Below are positions 23,001 to 33,108 of a stretch of DNA of 33,821 nt, piece by piece. Source of the stretch: Rhizophlyctis rosea. Lineage: Eukaryota; Chytridiomycota; Chytridiomycetes; Rhizophlyctidales; Rhizophlyctidaceae. Below the pieces are notes generated by a model. It was not told the origin of the DNA. It saw nothing but the letters and a program-made list of their open reading frames with translations, and did no database searches. Numbering within the stretch: the stretch's first letter is position 1; each line of letters starts with the position of its first letter. Made by a program: the position numbers and the translations under genes. The stretch lies in assembly GCA_027596075.1 (NCBI GenBank), contig JADGJC010000389.1:1-33821 (forward strand), in the 5' to 3' direction.

Positions 23001-23950
23001 AGGCCGTCACTGCGTTCTGTCACTTCCGCGTTTGTGGGTCGTTTCACTTCCATCTTGGGTGGAGGCATGAGATCCGCCGACTTGGGGAAGGGCTTGCTGG
23101 CCTCCAGCTTGGCGAGGAGTTTGTCCAGGATGAGGACAGTTGGCTTCTCCAGTTTGAGAGGAATCGGGTCGCCCATGGGTTTCGGGGTTTCTGAGATAAG
23201 AGCAATCATCAGTCCATATGCAATTCACTCAAAAATCAACCCGCCGCGTGACATTACCAACAAGCGCCTCCTCCTTCGCACCCGCCCATCCATGCGCGCC
23301 ACCAGTCGCCACAAAAGGACTCGCATCAGACCTAGCAATATACTTGCTCATCTGAGGCGTAACAAGTCTCACGCCCGGCCCCGCATCCATCGCGGCAATT
23401 GGTTGAGCCGGCAACGACTCCTTCCGCTTCGCTTCACGCGCCAACGCCTCCCTCGCAACCTTCTTCTTCCAAGCATCCGCAAACTGCCGACGATCCTTTT
23501 CGAAATTTTGTCCGGCTTTCAGCCAAGCTTTGTTTTCCGCCGCGGTCTTGTTGGCGCTTTTCACGGCTGTCAGGAGCTTGCCCGCAAAGACGATTTTAGC
23601 TGATGGGGATGTATGATTTGAGCAATTTGATGCGTGGTGGGAAAGTAAGCAGTGTTGGTGTTTACCTATCCAATGATCTTTCGACTCATCAAAGTTGCAT
23701 TGGCAGGCCGGGAGAGGGTATTTTCCTTCGGCGTATGCGCAGAGCATTTGCTGGTACTCGGCTGGAGTCAGCGCATCGGAAGTGTTGCATGCAGTGCTGG
23801 CCGAGCTGCGTACTAATCAGTCAGCCTCATCATTGTCAGATAAGGATGCTTGTGAGACATATCTAACCTTATGTGACTCGATTCACTCGTGGGAGGGTTG
23901 TCGGATTCCTTGGGCGGCGGCGGCAACGGTGGAGGCGGCATGCGAAACAT
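20083..23950 (-). CDS. RHA-like DExH-box RNA helicase family protein with degenerate motifs
   Basis: Ten exons (minus): 23868-23950, 23666-23805, 23258-23599, 22538-23190, 22252-22476, 21959-22195, 21528-21895, 21267-21472, 20974-21209 and 20083-20913. All junctions are GT-AG and in phase, giving 1106 residues. Residues about 45-100 resemble a dsRNA-binding domain (KYPLPACQCNF, VKSANKTAAENKAWL). Walker A is intact: GPSGCGKTT at 298-306. Motif II reads DETQ (405-408), motif III TTA (437-439), motif V ATAFAESSVTIPDVGYVLDSG (623-643) and motif VI QRVYQAGH (671-678). The C-terminal DEAH-family region is present: winged helix (ETPVDETRLREAIGRLQAL), ratchet (IKPLGRLMARF, IFRCLDPILTIAAV) and OB-fold (FICSLPLVALWPNFAV). 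Family members remodel RNA or RNPs using ATP; here the catalytic motifs suggest lost or altered hydrolysis. MSH2 ends 664 bp upstream on the same strand. Confidence 0.88.
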
Positions 23951-24614
23951 CTTTGTTGGTACTTGGATCTATATGGTACGGATATAATCATGTCAACACA
24001 CTAAAGACTGTTTCGCATGCGAAAAATCGCAACACACCCCACACATACCTGAAGAAACACCCCGTTTGATAGTAAACAAACCGAGACGTGAGGCGGGCGA
24101 CAGGTGACCGAGCTTATTTACAATAATAGTTGCGCACGCGAGAGCAGAAGATGACAGTAGTACCAGCAGCAGTAAGCTACAGTGTGGTATACCCCGCAAG
24201 ACGAACTTTGCAAAAACTGACGTCAAGATGGCGATCGTGGGAACGGGGTATTTGATGGTGGGAAAATGCAAATGCCAAATGATGTGGCTTGGCTGGTGGC
24301 GGTGGTCACCTGGTAAAGATGCTGTGCCTCACTTTTCACATGCTCAAGGACCCTTTCACCTTTCATCCTCTTCATGTTTTGCACACACATGCCGCCTGAT
24401 TTCGAAAAGTTTCCTTGCATCTCCATCAAAAGCTTTTTGTGGTATCAGCGATTGCAAGTGGGATCGTCTTTTGACACGCAAGAGAACACCAAAGCGGAAT
24501 GAGAAGTACCACTCATCCAATGCACATAAGTACATGCAAACATTATATCGATACTATTATACTATACAATTTATACAATCATGCTCAACATGCAATGCAC
24601 CTCCACCAACAACA
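23951..24614. other. intergenic, promoter side of the DExH gene
   Basis: 664 bases between the MSH2 stop and the DExH start, both on the minus strand. It must carry the MSH2 3' end and the DExH promoter. No further gene or clear element seen. Confidence 0.5.
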
Positions 24615-27600
24615 TCACAACTCAACCATAACCTCCCTAATAAACCCATTCCCCTCCATCTGATCCCTAAACCGCTCCCTCAACCCCTCCACCACCTTCC
24701 CAACCCCCTCACAATCCATCTCCATAACACCCTCCGTCTCCGCAAACTCAGTCAAGAACCGCTCGATAATGACGTTCCCGGCCTCGATGTCTTCTTTGGA
24801 GGATTTCCAGGGTCTTTGTTCAATGTCTGGTAGATGGAAGAGATTAGGAGGGTTTTGGATGAGAGAGAAGTTGGGGATGGATTGATGCCGTACCTTCCTC
24901 CGAACCTTCCAACTCCGCCGCCTTCCGCTTAGCAAGCTTGATAACCGGTTCCGGGAAATTGGCCAGTTCCGCAACGTGGATGCCGAAACTCTGGTCCGAT
25001 ACACCTACAGCACGCGTCAGCAACAGGCAAAATACAACACATCTTCTCGAATTTCTCAATCCCTCTCATACCTTCTTTGATCTTATACAACAAAGTAATG
25101 GCACGTTCATCCGCCCTAGCCTGAACATGCAAGTTCTTTACCGTGGCCACTTGATCAGCCAGCGCCGTAAGCTCATGGAAGTGCGTGGCGAAGAGCGCGA
25201 AGCATCCGATTTTCGTCGCGATGTGTCTGGGGATCCACGTCAATAAGATCCAATAATCCGCTGCGCAGCATTGCCGCCCACACCAACATACTCAGAAATC
25301 GCCCAAGCAAGTCCAAACCCATCATAAGTACTCGTCCCCCTCCCCAACTCATCAATAATAATGAGCGAATCCTTCGTTGCAGCCTGCCACACAACATATC
25401 AACACCCTCCACATGACTAATCACACCGAAAACCACAAAACCAACCCGCAAAATGGACCCCGTCTCCAACATCTCCGCCATGAACGTCGACACACCCCTC
25501 AACTGACTGTCACCCGCACCGACACGCGCCAAAATGGAGTCAAAGATAGGCAAACTGGCCTCTTGGCAGGGTACGAAACAGCCTGCTTGGGCCATGAGGG
25601 CGATCATCCCGATCTGAAGGGTAAGAAATGGTTAGGAACAGCCCCGTCAAGGAAAATCGTGGTAGCAATTTACTTGTCGGATATACGTAGACTTTCCACC
25701 CATGTTGGGACCAGTAATGATGTGGAACACGCTCTTGTCTAGATTACGTCACGCAGGAGGGTCAGGTACTCTGAATAAATTCAACACCGACATCTCGAAC
25801 CTCACCCCGAATCATCTCAACATCATTGTCAATGATCGACACTTCCTGCATCTCCAAGCATGGATGACGCGAACCCCGCAAAATCAGGTCTCCTTCGCCT
25901 GTGGCACAACGTCAGCACTAGCAGCATAGTACGCATCTTCACAGGTGACATACCCTTCGGGTGCAAGTTGGGCCGTACAAATGGAATGGGTGCATGAAGT
26001 GATACTTCGGCGAAGCTATTATCCGCCCAGCGTAAGTGCAAAGAACGGCGAGAAGATCAATATGACGCCTACCTGACCAGCACGTCCATAGTCGCAATGA
26101 GCGTGTTCAAATGCTCCAACACCGGGAAGTAGGACGCTACAAATGGGTAGATGGACATCTTGTCAAAAACGATTCGCAAACAAACGCACCGATTACCGCC
26201 CTACCAGTAGTCTCAATAATCTCATCCGCCATCCTCGCCTGCATCTTCGAATACCGTTCCGAAAGCTCCTTATAATGATCCGTCAACTCCCGCAATTTAG
26301 CCGTCGTGAAGTAAACTCCATCCTTTCTGGTCGCGAGCTCAGTGTACTTCTTGTTCCCGCGTATGGCGCCGCTATCCTGTACTGACAGTGAGCTTGATTT
26401 GCAGTAATTGAGGTTTCCGAGGAAGGCCATACATTCCGCGTCAAACGAAGAATGTGACCAAACTGCGCGTTGTGCTCAAACTTCAGTTTCTTCTCATACT
26501 CCAAGCCGAGATCGTCTGCAACCTATACGTTGTGTCAATGCTCAGTCAAAACACCTTCATAACACAGAGCAAATGCAACTCACCCTTTGGGCTTCTGGCT
26601 CGAACTGCTCTTTCGTTTCCTCCATCTCGTCTCGTATTGCTAATCAAATGCCAAGATGAGCATGATTGTCACGAGCGGAGAACTTGGAATTTGAAGACCT
26701 GTGATGTCACCTTGCAGTCCTTCGTCATAGCTCGCCTTGATGCGAACGTCATGGTCATCGTACGCTTCAAGGTCGATGGTTTGTTCCACCATCTGTTGCA
26801 ATTTATCCAGTGGAATCATGTACTCCTGCTCATCGGCATCAGAATCGAATCCTTACGTTCGTAAGGACACCGTGAACTCAAACCTCCAGTTTCGCCAGGA
26901 AGTAGCTTTGGATAAGCCCACTGTGTCTGCCACTGTATGCAACCAAGGCGTCCCGAAGAGCTGGCAGTGATATGACAACTTGGTATAATCGGACGACATC
27001 ATGGAGGCTGGCGCTCCCTCTTTGGAATTTCTTGGCCAGTCGATGAAGATCCGGGATGGCCTTGAGGTGCTCTTCCTGTGGAGGGAGTTGAAGCAACTGT
27101 TGCATCAGCGCAAAGCTTCACGTCTGTGCGCACCTGCAAACTTTGCCTCAATTGGATATCCTCACATAGTGCCTCCACTATGTTATGCCGCTCGTCTTGG
27201 GGCGTACATTTAGTCCCACTGCACAACTGTTATGAGATCATAGTTGCTTACCGATCTCCGCCAAGTCCATCAGCGGCTGTCGAAGCCATTGAGCCATCAA
27301 ACGAGCGCCTTGTGCCGTTTTACACTTGTTGAGTAGTCCGTACAAGCTCATAGATTTGTTTGAGCCTGCAACCGACAGTCAGCAAGAGTGCACAATCCCC
27401 CAAAAAAAAAATCCCATACCATCTTGCGGTCCTGGCATCAAATTCAATGCCTTCACGGCTGATGCGTCCAGCTTCATGTAGTGACCCAGATCGAACCGCG
27501 CGATTGAGTATTGACCGAAATTGGACGAGTCTCCGAGGAGCTGTGGATGTGTGGGTTATTACTTGGTTTTGAGTCATTGCCGGCTTGCAAAGGACTAACA

Positions 27601-28949
27601 GCGAGGTATTTAATGAGACATGCGAGAGATGACATCGCCACCTTCAACTCGAACTCGGCTAAAAGACTCATCAGAGAGTTGACAAACGATGTTGCAATAA
27701 TGCACCAACATACGTAGGGATGAAGCTCTGACATTTTCTTCCAGTTCGAGCAGTCGGCTCAAGTCCTGCTCCACATTCTTTGTCGCAAAGTCCCCTAGCA
27801 GCGGGTCAGCTTGCCGCACCAAAGTCCTGACGACAAGCGCTCACCTTTTTTCCTTTCCGTTATGACAATTCCGCACCGTTCGAGTATTGCCATGATCTTC
27901 TTCAATTCGTAACTCTGAGTGTCGTCTGGCACGACACACTCTTTGACGCTCAGTTGAATCAGAAGTGACTGCGAGAATTCCGTCAGCCCGTGTCGGTAAG
28001 TCTTGGGCCTCACGCCCATTACCTCAAAATTGGAGAATGTGTCATTGTCAACGAATTCAGCGACGCCAAATTGCTTCATGGTGGTTGCATCGGTGTACGC
28101 TACACCGACCAACTGCAGTATTATATAATTCGTTAAAAGTAAGTGTATGCCCTCATGCTCATCAGATTTGCGTACACCTTCTGATCGTTTTTGACTGATA
28201 CCACCACTGCAAGCACAACTGGCGAAGCGGACACATCGCTGTCTCTAAATATCAGATCCTCTACAGCTTGTAAATTTCCGGGTGATGCCTAGAATCATTC
28301 CAGTCAATGTTCCATTCTCCATGTAAGCGATTAGCTAATCATGATCGCCCACCGTCTTGCCAATGACCCATGAGTTTTGCTTTCGAGGTTCTGATACGTA
28401 AATCTCAACTCTGAATAGTTTGACCAGCAAAATTTCTCGTAGGAAAGCGATGGTGTTGAGTCGCGATATGGTGCAGCTTGGGAGGTCCGCGCCTGTGGTC
28501 ATGTCAGAGAAAGCTCCGTCTTGATGTTGAGCTGGTTGTACATACCAAGGTTTTTCAGTACAGACGACGTGCGATAGACGTTTTGAGCGACGTAAACTGC
28601 ATCTTCGCCGTGCACACTGTAATAGTCCTACAAAGGATACCCATCAACGACGGGCATGGTATATAATAGATACTGGTAAATTACGAACCCCATTGTTGCG
28701 TTCAAACAGACGGATAGTAGATGCTGGTTTCTATTTCGCAATAGGTTAGCCGTGCCTTCTGAATTGTTGGTGAAAAGGGTGATCTTTGTTTACCTCCTCT
28801 AGCGAAGCGAAGAAGCGACAGAACCCTTGTTCCGCCGGCTTGTCTGGGAAGTTTCAGGGTTGGAGTAAGCAATGAGATGCCCTATTCACAAGCCAAACAT
28901 CTTTGACTGCACCTAGAGCCAGTTCAGGGCGGTCGTTCCTATCTGCCAT
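24615..28949 (-). CDS. MSH2: DNA mismatch repair protein MSH2
   Basis: MutS homologue that pairs with MSH6 or MSH3 to recognise mismatches in the nucleus. The model has 27 exons, 924 residues (human 934), minus strand: 28913-28949, 28794-28843, 28689-28730, 28546-28627, 28353-28492, 28178-28288, 28023-28112, 27845-27968, 27714-27794, 27600-27658, 27420-27540, 27252-27365, 27134-27195, 26884-27075, 26711-26825, 26584-26639, 26433-26522, 26190-26376, 26073-26136, 25954-26015, 25806-25898, 25674-25738, 25446-25613, 25292-25383, 25072-25226, 24894-25004, 24615-24826. Every junction is in phase. The N-terminal domain shows [11 protein letters not shown] and [10 protein letters not shown]. The lever/core shows [11 protein letters not shown]. 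The ATPase has Walker [10 protein letters not shown] (667-675), [40 protein letters not shown] and [14 protein letters not shown]. The C-terminal dimerisation part has [15 protein letters not shown]. No key residue is missing. The start ATG is 621 bp from the divergent RING gene. Confidence 0.97.
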
Positions 28950-29570
28950 GACCAGGTTCGACTTTGTGGGAACGATGGGAATGGAGTGTGGGAAAGTGGA
29001 AGACGGGTGTCCCTAAATTTAGGGACAGTGAGAATGACACCACATGTGTCCGAACGTTGACTGCGGCAATATCGGACACTGCATGAATCAGTATGGGTCA
29101 CCGGTGTTCTAGTCAGGTGGAGAAACTGGCCCGAATCTGCAGCGGGTGGCAAATGGACATTCGCATGGATGATGAGCAATCATAAGGATATCATCATGGG
29201 AAATTTGGGGCAAGTGCACACCAACCCACTTGTTGACATTTGTAATACCTATTAGAAACTTCGACATAGATAGGCTGATAGGCAGATAGGCAGTGCATAC
29301 CTTTCTAACCAAGAACTACGTCCACGACTTGTTCCTACTTCCCCGCAACATTTTACTCCGTTTGTCCCTAAAAAGTCGTCAAAGTTGGAAACTTTACCGC
29401 GTGGTCATTTCGGCAAGCTTTCCTCACACTCGGAATTGACAGGTCGGACTTTTCTGGTTATTGCCACATTTTGACTTCATATTGGAGGTTGGTTGTAACC
29501 CGTTTTACTTTTTACCCACTTCCTCAATTAACATTCTGTTGAAACGATAGACTTGACGTGCGCGTCGCAA
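28950..29570. promoter_or_regulatory. shared divergent promoter of MSH2 and the RING gene
   Basis: 621 bases between two divergent start codons. It contains the 20-bp palindrome at 29008-29027 and a further copy of its half-site, TGTCCCTAAA, at 29363-29372. I did not find an ACGCGT (MBF-type) box here. No open frame of interest. Confidence 0.6.
29008..29027. promoter_or_regulatory. perfect 20-bp palindrome TGTCCCTAAATTTAGGGACA
   Basis: The sequence equals its own reverse complement over 20 bases with no spacer. It lies 59 bases upstream of the MSH2 ATG. The form suits a binding site for a dimeric regulator; no factor can be named. Confidence 0.6.
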
Positions 29571-31321
29571 ATGTCTGAAACAGTTCGCAACCCACTGGTC
29601 GGTGAACGACAGTCCCACCTTGCGGGGGACTACGTAAAGGAGCGGTCGGAAACTCCTGCCCGCAAACGGTCCAGAGGTTCTATTACTCCCTCCACGGATA
29701 TCAAGGAAGAGCAACAGCAAAGCTTGGAAGGGCTTCAAACAACTTCATCGGTCGTTCACAGCGACATGGGGGTTGGGTGTCTGTCGTCAAGGGACTATGA
29801 GTCTAGCGATGACAGCGAAAGAGAAGGCAAACGTAGGAAAATGCAGGATAGTGAATCGGAAGCGGATGATGAGGCTGGAGTGGGGTTGACAAGTGGGGCT
29901 CATGAGTCGTTGACGCCGGTCGATGGGATGGAAGGCGACGCGGAAGCACGACAACCTTCCTTCTTGGACACTTTGAACACCGCTGATACCGGCGATTTAG
30001 AAGACTTCCTTTTTGAACCGGATAATTTCGATTATCTCGACGATCATTATTCACCTGTCCACGAAAGTTATCAACCTGTCCACATGCCCGGGGATCATCC
30101 ACCTGACGCCTTGGGCACACCTCATCCCCACACTCCGTCTCAATTCAACCAGGCTTATAATACGGATCGAGGCACTTGGGACAACGTCACCGCTTCCTCA
30201 TCAGCTGCCCAACCGCAAGAGCGCCAGCAACAGCAGGGAACAAGGCGCTCGCCATCCCCCGAATCCATCATAGATCTAACAGCAGACTCCCCTCGCCTCC
30301 CGCAAGGAAATCCCATCGACATCAGCAGAACACCTCGCATCATCGTCCGCCCCATCGTCCTAGACACACCCGCAGGCCCATCCTCCCAACTTCGTCGCAA
30401 CAGCAACACAAGCGTCATCCTCGTTGACGACTCCACCCCTGCCCGCACATCACCATCCCAATCAGACGTCCGAGCCAGCGTATCATCATGGCTGCGTGAT
30501 GTGCCAGACCCACCACTGAATAGAAACCTAAGCTTTGATATCTCCGACGACGACTTCCCCGTCCGTCGGCCGCTTTCGGCGCCATCGTCACATACAGCAT
30601 CACAATCGACATCGCAAACGCCGGTGGTGGACTTGACTGGGGATGATGATGATGATGTTCAGGTTATTGGTGTTAGTCGGGCTGCGGGGAGGGGTAGTGG
30701 ACGGGTAAATGAGCTTGTTGGGATGATGGAGGCTAGGTATTTGCCGAGAAATCGACGGTCAAGGACGGCGGGGGGACCATTAACGTTGACGCGGTCAAGA
30801 ACGTCGGATCGGGGAATGGGTGGACCTTCGTCGTCTGTAATAGGTGGACCATCGTCATCTAGATCTGAGTTCTTGCTTCCGTCATTTAATGATCTGTTTG
30901 GGTCAGATCATCATTCTTCCGGTAAGTCATCAAACCCACCCTTGAATCTTTCATCTTTCATTAGGCCCAATACCTAACCTCCACAAAAGCATCCTCCACC
31001 TCCTTCCCTGCCGCTTCCTCCTCCACAACCCCCTTCCCCACCCTAACCTTTCCCCCCACATCCCTCCCACCCGGTCCCCTCAAACGCATCCCAACCCTCC
31101 CCTCGCGCACTCCCTCTCCTCCACCCTCTGAACAAGCTCAACTTAAATGCGCGGTCTGTCTATCGACACCGAGTCAGGAAACTCCGCTCTCTGCAACGGT
31201 TTGTGGACATATCTTCTGTGAGGATTGCATCAAGGCTGCGGTTAAAGCGACGAAGAAGTGTCCGATTTGTAGGAAGGGGTTGTCGGGGAGGAATGCGGTG
31301 CATCGGTTGTATCTTAGTTGA
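29571..31321 (+). CDS. SUMO-targeted ubiquitin ligase-like RING protein (RNF4/Slx8 type)
   Basis: Likely E3 ubiquitin ligase that binds polySUMO-modified nuclear proteins. The start is the ATG at 29571 (MSETVRNPLVGERQ); the frame upstream lacks an ATG. Exon 1 runs to 30921. The preferred intron is 30922-30989 (donor GTAAGT, acceptor CAAAAG), and exon 2, 30990-31321, gives 560 residues in total. SUMO-interaction-like motifs are IIDLT (233-237), VILV before DDS (282-285), VVDLT before GDDDDD (352-356) and possibly VQVIGV just after. A basic GKRRK patch, followed by an acidic stretch, is near residue 87 and may be an NLS. The C-terminal RING is C3HC4: CAVC, VCGHIFCEDC and KCPICRKGL, followed by NAVHRLYLS as in RNF4-type RINGs. 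Most of the rest is Ser/Thr/Pro-rich and acidic. The splice junction is uncertain: donor 30837 with acceptor 30964 also keeps the RING in frame. Confidence 0.85.
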
Positions 31322-31786
31322 GGAGTCTAGATGGGAGGAGGGTTTGTGGATACTGGTCAACGCATCCTTAGAGAACCTTATTTGCTACTGCCACCAAGAT
31401 CTGGAATAGAGGCCGTTCCACTGGGACTTGCCTTGATGTGCCATCGTACATACACATAGAAACAGTCATCTCCGCACATGTTCCCAACAACTAACCCTCT
31501 TTGATCCCATGTACATCCAAAGTGGAGCTTTGTGTTCGTGCTGCTTCACACCCATGGCGCGTTAATGACTAGACACCAACTGTCCCAACCGATATTGTGA
31601 GTTTGTCAACCAGGGGGAAAAGCTATCAACTTCTGTCCGAAAGGAAACGCTTGATCATCTTTTGATGAAAAAGAGTTCATTCCACCAACTCTTGAACCCC
31701 CATTTGTGGTGGCAAAGGGTGCAACGCGAAGGTATATTATTTTTACATTTCCCAACTCTACAGTAACTGTGGAAACTCCCATTCTC
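31322..31786. other. convergent 3' intergenic region
   Basis: 465 bases between the stop codons of the RING gene (plus) and the second SDR (minus). It should hold both 3' UTRs. Nothing else seen. Confidence 0.5.
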
Positions 31787-32608
31787 TCAATACGGCACAT
31801 CCTTATTGAACCGATCACAATACCTCCCACTATCCTTCTTCTCCGCCTCCAACATCACCTTCACCAACGGCACAACGCTTTCTTCCAACGTGAACGTCGC
31901 TTTTGCACCGTTCTTGGCGTAGGCGTTTCCCATATCTGTTTGTACCCATCCTGTTGGGTTGGAAAGATATAGTTCGGTCAAAAAGGATATGAGATCCCTG
32001 AACCACAATCATTGATGAAGCAATAAACACATACCCGGACACAACGCCATACTAACAACACCCTCCTCGCCATGTTCCGCCTCCACACACCGCACAAAAT
32101 AGTTAACAGCAGCTTTACTCGTCCCGTACGCCGCAGCACCGTTGAATCTCCTATTGATGGCGGACTCACTACTCCCCACCCCACTGGAGATGACAAAGTA
32201 CTTCTTTGTCTCCCTCAACTTCAGTAGAGGCCAGAAAGCCTGGAACGTATGTAAGGGTCCCAGGGTGTTGACTTTGAGGACTTGGAGGAATGTGTCGGAG
32301 GGGATTGTTGCGATCGCGCCGGGGAGGTTTATGCCTGCGTTGGCGATGACGATGTCGAGACCGGTAGGGGATAGGTCTTTTACTTTTTGTCCGGCTGTTT
32401 GGGTTGATTCTGGGGAGGAGACGTCGCATTCTACGGCATGGACGCGGGAGGGGTATTGTTGGGCGAGTTGGTGAAGACTTTCGGCGTTAGGGTCACGGGC
32501 TAGGGCGAAGATTGTTGCGGTTGGGAGCGTGGAGAGGAATTGGGTGGCGAGGCCGAGGCCTATGCCGCGGTTTGCGCCTGTGATGAGGATGGTGAGGGGT
32601 TGTGACAT
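31787..32608 (-). CDS. short-chain dehydrogenase/reductase (carbonyl reductase/sniffer-like)
   Basis: NAD(P)-dependent oxidoreductase, substrate unknown. Exons 32035-32608 and 31787-31950 are joined across an 84-bp intron (donor GTATGT, acceptor AACAG), giving 245 residues. The cofactor motif TGANRGIG is at 10-17, NAG at 90-92, the catalytic Ser in FVISSG near 141 and YGTSK at 161-165. CPGWVQTDMGN, which spans the splice, is the post-catalytic PGxxxT segment typical of C-factor/sniffer-type SDRs. The start is the ATG at 32608 (MSQPLTILITGANRG). The frame runs further upstream, but that part reads as non-conserved leader. It is not closely similar to the SDR at 4.7-5.6 kb, so the two are not a recent duplication. 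Confidence 0.9.
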
Positions 32609-33108
32609 GATGTGTGATTCTTTTTTGATGCAAGGAATCGGTGGGAGGGTTTGGACGATGTGCGGGGGGGAGTGGATTCGCTCGCCCGAGGTTTTTATGC
32701 CTTCTGCTTGCCTTCTGCTTCTGGTGTTGGGTATGAGGCAAAGCCTTGAAGGGGATCCGAGATTTGTCCGGAGGGAAGACGTGGAAGTGCTGCGCAACAA
32801 ACGTGTAAGCTCCTGACACATCTGAACGTGAACGCGTCCCTCCACCCCATTTTGATCGTGGGCTTCGAAGCTGCATTCGAAATATGGAAGACGACACAGA
32901 ATTCAGAAGGGACGATGAACATTCACAATGACAGTAACTAAACACAAAAAGACTAACTACACGCACTAACAGAAAAACAAAACTAAACAGAATATGCACA
33001 AAATGAACAGAAATAAGAGCCCCCCCCTTTTCCAGATCCCCTTCTCATCAAAACAATCATCTACATACATAAAACCACGCCTCCCACATCCTTGCAAAGC
33101 CCACACAT
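32609..33108. other. intergenic between SDR and chitin synthase
   Basis: 500 bases holding the SDR promoter and the 3' end of chitin synthase. A C8 tract lies near 33020. No gene or clear element seen. Confidence 0.5.

Noticed and set aside
30956..30964. Acceptor TTCATTAG as the partner of donor GTAAGT in the RING gene
   Set aside because: This join gives a stop just before the RING, so it was not used for the main model.
4696..32608. Two SDR genes as part of a secondary-metabolite cluster
   Set aside because: They are 26 kb apart and dissimilar, and there is no synthase, P450, transporter or cluster regulator between them.
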